Shown in pieces: positions 1 through 5,125 of a stretch of DNA of 8,125 bases. The stretch is from positions 1 through 8,125 of the forward strand of contig CAMAWS010000126.1 in assembly GCA_945861845.1 (NCBI GenBank). The letters are read 5' to 3'. How positions within the stretch are numbered: the first letter of the stretch is position 1; every line of letters begins with the position of its first letter. The DNA comes from Candidatus Sulfopaludibacter sp. SbA3. Lineage in GTDB: Bacteria; Acidobacteriota; Terriglobia; 20CM-2-55-15. The position numbers were made by a program, and so were the translations under genes. The notes under the pieces were generated by a model, which saw only the letters and a list, made by a program, of their open reading frames with translations, did not search any database and was not told where the DNA came from.

Positions 1-1702
1 CGCCTATGGGGTTTTGAAGCGCCGGACTTACCGCGAGGGAAATGGGAGTGGGCGACTCATCGCTTACCTGACGCTGCAGCCTCGCCAACTGAAGGTGGCC
101 GAGCGGCACGCTGTCGTAAAAGGCGCCGACGCCGCCGCTTATCTTGGAACTGCGGTCCTTCCCGGGCAGGAAGGAAAAACCAATCCGGGGGCCAATGTTG
201 TTTTGGCCCACGACGCGTTCCCGATCCAGGCGAACTCCGAATTCCATCTGGAAAATGGGGCTGAGGTCCAGTCGATCCTGAACAAAAAAACCGTATTCCT
301 GGTTCCGGACCGTAGCGGCATCGGGGCCGACGAATCGGATCGCGGAAAGGACGTCGCCGTTTAAATCGTAAATTCGATAATCGCGCTTGTTGACGGCAAG
401 GTCGGACGTCACGTGATCAAATTCAACGCCGGCCTTGAATCGGTGCGTCACGCCGTGCCAGGCGCGTTCCCATGCAGCCGTCTGCGCCACGTGAAATCGA
501 TCGTTGTTGCCGCGGGTGTCGGAAAAGAAGTTGCCTCGCCATCCCGTCGGCCAGACTTCGAAGGGAGCTGTCCCCTTGGCAAGTTCAGTTTCCCTTCGGC
601 CGCTCCACTGAAAGATGCTGTCATACAGCGTGCCCTTCCAGACGTTCCGATGATCCACTGCAACCGTCAGTCCCCGGCGTAGCGCGTTTGTTGTTGCTTC
701 GGAATGCCTGAAGCGGTTGAGCCCGCCGTTTCCGGAGTAGTCCGAGTTATGCAGGAAACTCACTGTCAGCAGTTGCGCCTGGCGGGGGCTCCACTGCAGC
801 TTCAGGAGTTGGTCCAGTACGCTCTCGGTCTGGCGGTCTTCGCCATCGTGAATGTCTTCGTTGAACCTGCGGACGTATCGCAGGCTCGCGGAGTACATGA
901 ACCATACCTTCCCTGGAATTACCGGTCCCGAAGCCAGCACGCGTGGAGAGAATACGCCGATGGTATTGCGCTGGAAATTGATGCCCGGGAAGAAATCCGT
1001 GGCGTTCCACTGCATTCGATCGCCGATGAAACGGCTCTGGACGCGGACCACGCCCCCGGAGCCCTTTCCAGATTCCGCCGAGTAACCAGCCAGGTCCAGG
1101 TCCACGCTTTCGATCGCATCAATCGGAATGCTGGACGCCAGCCCGCCAGTCGAGGGATCTGTCAGGTTGATTCCGTCCAGTTGATAGCGAGTCTGGCTGC
1201 CGCTGGAGCCATGAATGTGAATATCGTTGTTGCTGTCGTTCACTACTCCAGGCATCAGGGTCAGCGCGTTCTGAAAGTTACGCCGTCCGGTATATGGAAC
1301 GTTCTGGATGACCTCGTCGTTGGCGGTCTGGCGAGGGGAAAGCGCATCGCGGTTGATCGGCTCCGGGCGGGCGATTACTTCTATGGATTGCTGAAGAACT
1401 TCGGAAGGCGCCAGCGCGAATTCGATGGTCTTGCTGGCCTCCATCCGGATGCTTGTTTCCGATGTAAAGAAGTCGGCCTTTGTCACCGTTATGCGGTAGG
1501 AACCCAGAGGGAGACGGTCAAACGCAAATCTTCCGAGATTGTTGGTTTCTGCTAACCAGCGGCGCTGGCCGGTCGCACTCTCCAGAACGATGCGGGCTTC
1601 AATCACCGCCGCGCCGTCGAGGCTTTTCACTACGCCCGTCAGCGACAAATCGTCTGCGGACTGAAAGAGAAAGACTGATAAGAGGGCCGCGAGAATGACC
1701 AT
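1..1702 (-). CDS. TonB-dependent receptor, Oar-like, 3' end beyond window (partial)
   Basis: Outer-membrane TonB-dependent receptor expected to import a large or scarce substrate; the substrate is not predictable. The reverse strand is one uninterrupted frame from ATG at 1702 to the left edge, 567 codons with no stop. Residues 1-16 form a short hydrophobic signal-like segment (MVILAALLSVFLFQSA). Residues 19-109 are a carboxypeptidase-regulatory (Cna-B-like) beta-sandwich, with the pattern NNLGRFAFDRLPLGSYRITV. Residues about 115-215 are the plug, including VPYTGRRNFQNALTLMPGVV (135-154) and YQLDGINLTDPSTGG (173-187). The rest is beta-barrel, with a typical FFVQDRLDLSP strand near residue 473. 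Related receptors usually have 800-1,100 residues, so a few hundred are probably missing. The start is supported by AGGA eight bases upstream. The signal peptide lacks a basic N-terminal residue, which is a little odd. It lies 19 bp downstream of the M23 gene on the same strand. Confidence 0.9.
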   Translation of the reverse strand, partial: MVILAALLSVFLFQSADDLSLTGVVKSLDGAAVIEARIVLESATGQRRWLAETNNLGRFAFDRLPLGSYRITVTKADFFTSETSIRMEASKTIEFALAPSEVLQQSIEVIARPEPINRDALSPRQTANDEVIQNVPYTGRRNFQNALTLMPGVVNDSNNDIHIHGSSGSQTRYQLDGINLTDPSTGGLASSIPIDAIESVDLDLAGYSAESGKGSGGVVRVQSRFIGDRMQWNATDFFPGINFQRNTIGVFSPRVLASGPVIPGKVWFMYSASLRYVRRFNEDIHDGEDRQTESVLDQLLKLQWSPRQAQLLTVSFLHNSDYSGNGGLNRFRHSEATTNALRRGLTVAVDHRNVWKGTLYDSIFQWSGRRETELAKGTAPFEVWPTGWRGNFFSDTRGNNDRFHVAQTAAWERAWHGVTHRFKAGVEFDHVTSDLAVNKRDYRIYDLNGDVLSAIRFVGPDAATVRNQEYGFFVQDRLDLSPIFQMEFGVRLDRERVVGQNNIGPRIGFSFLPGKDRSSKISGGVGAFYDSVPLGHLQLARLQRQVSDESPTPISLAVSPALQNPIG

Positions 1703-1710
1703 CCTTGTAA

Positions 1711-1714
1711 TCCT
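1711..1714 (-). promoter_or_regulatory. Ribosome binding site of the left TonB-dependent receptor
   Basis: AGGA on the minus strand, 8 bases before the ATG at 1702, inside the 19-bp gap after the upstream M23 gene. It fixes the receptor start. No other in-frame ATG, GTG or TTG was seen in the codons just upstream. The short gap leaves little room for a separate promoter, which favours co-transcription with the M23 gene. Confidence 0.5.
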
Positions 1715-1721
1715 ACGCTGT

Positions 1722-2768
1722 CTACGGCTGAACGAACTCTCCTCTTGAGGGTACGCCCTGCTGCCGCTCGACCGGGAACCTGCTGTACGACTGCGCCTTC
1801 CAGCGCTCAAATACCAACGGAAGGCCTTCTGCCTGAGCCGGGTCCGGATTGTTCATGACGTGAAAATGCAGATGGGGCTCGAAGGAATCCCCGGAGTTGC
1901 CTACTGCAGCGATTGGGTCCCCAGCCCTAACCCGCCTCCCGACACGGACCTCGACACTGTTCGGTTTCAGCCGGCCGTAGTACCCATACTGATTGTTCCC
2001 ATGGTCAATAACAACAACATTGCCTGTTGGTGTGTTGACGTTCGTAGTTTGACCGGGGATGTTTTCAATAATATCCGAACGCACAAAGACGACTGTCCCG
2101 TCCTTTGCGGCGAGGACTTTCTTACCGTAGGCGAGGTAGTCCTCGTTCCGGGACCCGTCGCGCAGGAAACTCCGGCCGTTCGCGCCGATCTGGAGGAAAT
2201 CATAGGCAAAAGCTTCGGCCAGGAACCGCTTGTGCGTATCGAGAAAGCCGTGTTCGCCGGCAACGTACCAGATGCCGTCGAACGGCAGCCGGCCGGAGAA
2301 TCCCTCCACCCGGCGGAGTTGAGTTGACAACTTATGGGAATCGATTCTCTCGCCGGACTTGTATTGCGCTTCGACGAGCAGCCCCTCACCGATGAACCCC
2401 TTCGGAAAATCCAGGAAGATATCGGAAATTCCCTTTCGTTCGCCGGGCTCAAGACGCAAGCTCTCTTTCGTCGTAGGCTCGATGCGGCGCCGATCAATTG
2501 CGTTGTCGAAAAGGCCGATCAGGGCCGGCCCTGAATACTGACCCGAAAAGAGCACGCCCTGGGAGTTGACGATGTCAAAACGCACCCACTCGATGTCCAG
2601 CGGCGCCTGAGACAGGTTGTGTAGAATCAAATGGAAAAAGACGCGCTCCATCGGCACGATGTTGCCTCCGACGCTTTCGACGTGGATTGCGTCAGGGCGC
2701 GCAAGAATCTCAAGATCCTGCGCCAAGGCCGTCGCCGAGAGCAGTAAAATCAGCAGGAACACACGCAT
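1722..2768 (-). CDS. Exported M23 (LytM-fold) family protein, probably degenerate metal site
   Basis: 348 residues. A signal peptide ends at TALA-QD (residue 16), so the mature protein is periplasmic or secreted. Residues about 18-155 look like a beta-sandwich domain without a named hallmark. Residues about 180-310 are the M23 (lysostaphin/LytM-like) fold. The C-terminal HxH signature is clear: EPHLHFHV with H299 and H301, plus an extra H303; NVVVIDHGNNQYGYYGRL (250-267) and VGRRVRAGDPIAAVGNSG (276-293) are family core strands. M23 enzymes cut peptidoglycan cross-bridges using a Zn ion held by HxxxD and HxH. Here D190 (AFAYDF) is present but the residue four before it is Ala186, not His, and the usual YxHL histidine is Arg266. 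H173 or H179 might substitute; otherwise this is a binding or regulatory pseudoenzyme. No strong Shine-Dalgarno was seen. The receptor gene starts 19 bp downstream. Confidence 0.88.
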   Translation of the reverse strand: MRVFLLILLLSATALAQDLEILARPDAIHVESVGGNIVPMERVFFHLILHNLSQAPLDIEWVRFDIVNSQGVLFSGQYSGPALIGLFDNAIDRRRIEPTTKESLRLEPGERKGISDIFLDFPKGFIGEGLLVEAQYKSGERIDSHKLSTQLRRVEGFSGRLPFDGIWYVAGEHGFLDTHKRFLAEAFAYDFLQIGANGRSFLRDGSRNEDYLAYGKKVLAAKDGTVVFVRSDIIENIPGQTTNVNTPTGNVVVIDHGNNQYGYYGRLKPNSVEVRVGRRVRAGDPIAAVGNSGDSFEPHLHFHVMNNPDPAQAEGLPLVFERWKAQSYSRFPVERQQGVPSRGEFVQP

Positions 2769-2774
2769 ATGCGC

Positions 2775-2804
2775 TTGAAGGCTAAGTCATGGAAGTAGTA
2801 AAAA
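2775..2804 (+). promoter_or_regulatory. Candidate promoter of the methyltransferase gene in a divergent gap
   Basis: TTGAAG (2775-2780), 18-bp spacer, TAAAAA (2799-2804); each box matches the sigma-70 consensus at 4 of 6 positions. The 58-bp gap (2769-2826) must carry start signals for both the M23 gene and the methyltransferase gene unless one is read from further away. On the other strand a TTGATT is present but without a convincing -10 box. Weak evidence, from pattern only. Confidence 0.3.
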
Positions 2805-2817
2805 TCAACTGCGCCAT

Positions 2818-2823
2818 GAGGGG
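2818..2823 (+). promoter_or_regulatory. Ribosome binding site of the methyltransferase gene
   Basis: GAGGGG, with its AGG core five bases before the ATG at 2827. It decides the start in favour of the form that includes the N-terminal hydrophobic anchor, over the internal methionines at residues 39 and 45. Confidence 0.55.
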
Positions 2824-2826
2824 CAG

Positions 2827-3384
2827 ATGAAAAACATATCCGCAGTCATTGCACTTGCCGCAGTCCTGCTCGGTATCGGCTGGCTCACCTATTCGAGCCG
2901 GGATGTCGCGCCCGATCTCGCGCCTTTCTTTCCAACCCCAATGAGCATCGTCGGCGAAATGCTGAAAATGGCCGACGTTAAATCCACCGATGTTGTTTAT
3001 GACCTTGGATGCGGAGATGGCCGGATTGTGATCGCCGCCGCCGCTGACTTCGGGGCCCGCGGCGTGGGCGTGGAATACGATCCCGAAGTGGCCCAGCGGG
3101 CAATCGACAACGTAAGTAAGCGAAATGTCGACGATCTCGTGGATATCGTGATTGGCGACGCCACAAAAGTGGATGTCTCTCCGGCGTCCGTGGTGACCCT
3201 GTATTTATTGCCCGACACGATTGCCGCCGTTCGCCCACGGCTTGAAGAATTGCTGAAGACCGGGACGCGCGTCGTCTCCCATAATGCCGAGATGCCGGGC
3301 TGGAAAACGGTTTCCGTCCAAACCATCAACGACGATGATGGCCGTGTCCACAAGCTGTATCTTTACGAAATAGGAAAGCAGTAG
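2827..3384 (+). CDS. Membrane-anchored class I SAM-dependent methyltransferase, ATPSCKMT/FAM173-like
   Basis: 185 residues. Residues 5-22 form a hydrophobic segment (SAVIALAAVLLGIGWLTY) with no clear signal-peptidase site, so it is probably an anchor. The catalytic domain is a Rossmann-type SAM binder: motif I VYDLGCGDGRIVIAAA (57-72), an acidic residue at the end of strand 2 (E83 in VGVEYDP), IGDAT (109-113), and TLYLLPD (124-130) at the motif IV position. The lead-in FFPTPMSIVGEML (34-46) and the LYLLPD motif recall the small eukaryotic and bacterial ATPSCKMT/FAM173-type protein-lysine methyltransferases. The fold is secure; the substrate is not known, and a protein lysine is an inference from resemblance. 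Its stop lies 4 bp from the stop of the convergent M15-type gene, and it is divergent from the M23 gene. It is not clearly in an operon with any neighbour. Confidence 0.85.
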   Translation: MKNISAVIALAAVLLGIGWLTYSSRDVAPDLAPFFPTPMSIVGEMLKMADVKSTDVVYDLGCGDGRIVIAAAADFGARGVGVEYDPEVAQRAIDNVSKRNVDDLVDIVIGDATKVDVSPASVVTLYLLPDTIAAVRPRLEELLKTGTRVVSHNAEMPGWKTVSVQTINDDDGRVHKLYLYEIGKQ

Positions 3385-3388
3385 GGAA

Positions 3389-3958
3389 TTACCAGCTTCG
3401 AACGCGGCCGATGTCGATGTGGACGAATTGTGACGCGGGATAATAACCGACACCGCCCGCATTCAGTGACAGCGCAGCTTTTCGAAGCGCTGCCACACTC
3501 CGGTCCGGCAGCCGAACATCCGCCGCCATTCCTTTCAGGTGCAGGCTGTTCTCCGCCACAGCGATGCTGTGACTGCGCAATGCGGCATTTGTCTTGGGAG
3601 ACCGGTAGCCTGAAATGATCTCAAACGGGCCCTTCGTCTCCATCGTCGTATGCAATTCACACATCAGGTCCAGCAAACGGGGATCGATCGGATGGACATC
3701 CCCCGTTCGAAAGTCGCGCAGGATGTGGTGAATCTCCGACAGCGAACCGGAAACATATTCGCCCTGGGCCCAATAAACAGTCTTCAGTTTTTCGCCCGTG
3801 TGGAGGTTTTCCAGGGAGAGCGACCGTTCGTTCAGTGATGCAAAACTGGAGGAGGCGGATAACCGGGAGGCGAAAGTCGAAATGCTGACCGCGCCGAACG
3901 CGCCCAGTTGTAAAAACGATCTGCGATTCAATAGATGACTCCAGGCAGCGAGCTTCAT
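3389..3958 (-). CDS. Tat-exported DUF882/peptidase M15-type murein endopeptidase (MepK-like)
   Basis: 189 residues. The N-terminus carries a twin-arginine signal: NRRSFLQLG (11-19) followed by a short hydrophobic stretch, so it should be exported folded. The remainder matches the DUF882/YcbK family, whose E. coli member MepK cleaves peptidoglycan cross-links. Visible landmarks: LENLHTGEKL (49-58), IISGYRSPKTN (114-124), then the metal-site pattern S-LHLKGMAADVRL with H140 and D147, and GVGYYPASQFVHIDIGRVRSW at the C-terminus with H180. All three expected ligands are present and length is normal for the family, so it is probably an active zinc endopeptidase or carboxypeptidase. No Shine-Dalgarno close to the start was seen. 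It sits next to the methyltransferase tail to tail, with no room for a conventional terminator between the stops. Confidence 0.9.
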   Translation of the reverse strand: MKLAAWSHLLNRRSFLQLGAFGAVSISTFASRLSASSSFASLNERSLSLENLHTGEKLKTVYWAQGEYVSGSLSEIHHILRDFRTGDVHPIDPRLLDLMCELHTTMETKGPFEIISGYRSPKTNAALRSHSIAVAENSLHLKGMAADVRLPDRSVAALRKAALSLNAGGVGYYPASQFVHIDIGRVRSW

Positions 3959-4009
3959 GCGGAGTGCAATCCCGTCGTGCTCACTTGATAACCTCGGTGG
4001 CTGTTGAGG

Positions 4010-4038
4010 AGTCTAGCATGCCCCATAATGGTAGTGAA
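4010..4038 (-). promoter_or_regulatory. Candidate promoter of the M15-type endopeptidase gene
   Basis: On the minus strand TTCACT (4038-4033), 17-bp spacer, TAGACT (4015-4010), about 50 bases before the ATG at 3958; each box matches the sigma-70 consensus at 4 of 6 positions. The -10 box overlaps the ribosome binding site of the candidate small ORF on the opposite strand, so at most one of the two readings may be meaningful. Confidence 0.3.
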
Positions 4039-4257
4039 CCAATTGACGTGACGGTCTGCAGGATAGAGCCGCGAAGCGGCGGTAGACAGTGGCAAACGCC
4101 GCCGGTCGTGTGTTTCGGATCGCGACTGCTCATTGCGCGTCCGGAGTTTCACACCATAAAGTTGGCCGGAATCGCCTATTGGTTCAGTTTCGCTTCAGGC
4201 GGCGGATTGAGTGCGGCCAGGAGGAAAGCCCCGCCCAGCCCGGAAAGAACTGAATAG
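4018..4257 (+). CDS. Candidate small ORF, 79 residues, unknown
   Basis: I do not recognise this product. The case for it is a near-ideal Shine-Dalgarno, GAGGAG at 4006-4011, six bases before an ATG at 4018, in a 217-bp interval with no other gene. The frame encodes 79 residues, begins MPHNGSEPIDVTVCRIEPRS, has one moderately hydrophobic patch (IKLAGIAYWFSFAS) and a basic, Pro-rich tail (AARRKAPPSPERTE). The case against it: the last 82 bases run antisense through the 3' end of the DoxX-like gene, no clear promoter is visible on this strand, and the composition shows no domain. It may be chance. Confidence 0.2.
   Translation: MPHNGSEPIDVTVCRIEPRSGGRQWQTPPVVCFGSRLLIARPEFHTIKLAGIAYWFSFASGGGLSAARRKAPPSPERTE
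4068..4080. repeat. Short GC-rich inverted repeat between the DoxX-like and M15-type genes
   Basis: GCCGC-GAA-GCGGC, a perfect 5-bp stem with a 3-base loop, about 95 bp beyond the stop of the DoxX-like gene. An overlapping alternative pairs GCGGCG (4076-4081) with CGCCGC (4097-4102). No T-run follows on either strand, so this is not a standard intrinsic terminator, though it could slow transcription leaving the cupin-DoxX pair. It would also lie within the candidate small ORF. Confidence 0.25.
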
Positions 4258-4610
4258 TCGAGGGGAGCTTTGATTCCGGAGGCTCCAGCCATCGCGATAA
4301 AGAAAATGCCTAGCAGCGCGGCGCTGCCGAGGGCAGCCCATCTCAGGTAAATTCCCGTCAGCAGCGCTATGCCAAACACAACCTCCGCGGCAGTGGCAAT
4401 ACCTGCAGCAATGGGGACCAGCGGCGCGGGAGTAAACCAGTTTAACTTTGAGGCGTAGACCATGAAGTGCGACCAGTCTCCCCAACTCACGCCGGGCGCT
4501 CCATTCGGTCCCCACAAACCGAAGCGATCGGCGGAGGCCGACAAAAACGCCGTACCCAAACCCACACGCAGCACGATCTGCGCGCACTTCACAAAGGCGC
4601 TATCGTTCAT
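4176..4610 (-). CDS. DoxX family integral membrane protein
   Basis: 144 residues, the usual size for DoxX-like proteins. Four predicted transmembrane helices lie at about residues 8-26, 63-85, 91-110 and 117-134. The first carries the family-like LRVGLGTAFLSASADRFGLWG pattern (14-34) and the second a conserved-looking acidic residue, E76, in AAEVVFGIALLTGIYLRW. DoxX relatives have been linked to quinone-dependent thiosulfate oxidation and to membrane redox complexes, but most small bacterial members have no assigned reaction, and none is assigned here. Its ATG overlaps the stop of the upstream cupin gene (ATGA), and no good Shine-Dalgarno precedes it, so translation is probably coupled to the cupin. 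The pair likely shares one promoter upstream of 5011. Confidence 0.85.
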   Translation of the reverse strand: MNDSAFVKCAQIVLRVGLGTAFLSASADRFGLWGPNGAPGVSWGDWSHFMVYASKLNWFTPAPLVPIAAGIATAAEVVFGIALLTGIYLRWAALGSAALLGIFFIAMAGASGIKAPLDYSVLSGLGGAFLLAALNPPPEAKLNQ

Positions 4611-5011
4611 ACGGGCAGTGTCACCGGTGCGCCTTCGGGAACGATGATGGTGACAACCAGCCGGGCCGGCTTGTCCGGACTCGCATTTGCCGATGTTGTA
4701 TGCTGGGCTCCCGGGGGCTCATAAAAGGTTTCGCCTGCTTTCAATGTCGTGGCGGGTTCGCCATTGATTGCAAACCGGACTTCCCCTTCGATGACGTAGC
4801 CAATCACCAGGCCGCCATGACGATGGGCACCCGATGCGGCGCCGGGCGGGTACATCAATTCGGTCACCACCGCTTCCATTCCCGCGAAAGGCCCCTCCAG
4901 CTTTTGCCGGCGAACCACCTTCGTTTGAGCGCCGCTCGTCTGGGCGCCAACTGTGGGAATCATGGTGATGCCCGCCACCGCTGCTAACAAAAAGTCGCGT
5001 CGATTCTTCAT
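4607..5011 (-). CDS. Tat-exported single-domain cupin protein
   Basis: 134 residues. The N-terminus KNRRDFLLAAVAGITMIP (2-19) is a twin-arginine-type signal ending near VGAQ, so the protein should fold with its metal in the cytoplasm and act in the periplasm. The cupin barrel covers about residues 45-125. Motif 1 is GAHRHGGLVIGYVIEGEVRF (61-80) with H63 and H65; motif 2 is AGETFYEPPGAQH (92-104) with H104. The Glu often found in motif 1 is replaced by hydrophobic residues (L68-V69), leaving a three-histidine site. The reaction is unknown; similar small exported cupins are annotated only by fold. It is the first gene of a two-gene unit with the DoxX-like protein, overlapping it by 4 bp. No convincing Shine-Dalgarno was found, so the start rests on the Tat signal. 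Confidence 0.88.
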   Translation of the reverse strand: MKNRRDFLLAAVAGITMIPTVGAQTSGAQTKVVRRQKLEGPFAGMEAVVTELMYPPGAASGAHRHGGLVIGYVIEGEVRFAINGEPATTLKAGETFYEPPGAQHTTSANASPDKPARLVVTIIVPEGAPVTLPV

Positions 5012-5050
5012 AACGAAATTTCTAACACAACATCGATCCTGGGGACTACC

Positions 5051-5080
5051 AGTATCCGATTATCGAGAGAGCGAAGCCAA
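5051..5080 (-). promoter_or_regulatory. Candidate promoter of the cupin-DoxX pair
   Basis: On the minus strand TTGGCT (5080-5075), 18-bp spacer, GATACT (5056-5051), giving a leader of roughly 30 bases before the ATG at 5011. Each box matches the sigma-70 consensus at 4 of 6 positions. The 114-bp gap after the large receptor gene is long enough for an independent promoter. Confidence 0.3.
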
Positions 5081-5101
5081 ATGCGCACTCAAGGTCTGCG
5101 A

Positions 5102-5118
5102 GAAGATCCTCGGTCTTC
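5102..5118 (-). terminator. Weak inverted repeat just after the right-hand receptor gene
   Basis: GAAGA and TCTTC separated by 7 bases, beginning 7 bases past the receptor stop codon. The stem is only 5 bp and AT-rich, and no T-run follows, so it is at best a poor terminator. It is listed because it is the only palindrome in the position where one is expected. Confidence 0.15.
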
Positions 5119-5125
5119 GATGCAG

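Noticed and set aside
284..290. Run of seven A (T7 in the left receptor coding strand), a possible slippage or frameshift site
   Set aside because: The frame reads through it with good receptor sequence on both sides (GFFVQDRL), so there is no sign of a frameshift.
704..1555. 283-codon open frame on the plus strand
   Set aside because: It is antisense to a continuous minus-strand frame that shows clear receptor domain and plug motifs; its own translation has no recognisable domain or ribosome binding site.
1860..2327. 155-codon plus-strand open frame inside the M23-fold gene
   Set aside because: Antisense to residues that form the conserved M23 core including HxH; no independent coding signal.
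4076..4102. GCGGCG...CGCCGC inverted repeat as an intrinsic terminator
   Set aside because: 15-base loop, competing shorter hairpin and no T-run on either strand.
3955..4152. 65-codon minus-strand frame upstream of the M15-type gene
   Set aside because: It overlaps that gene's start, has no convincing ribosome binding site and shows no domain character.
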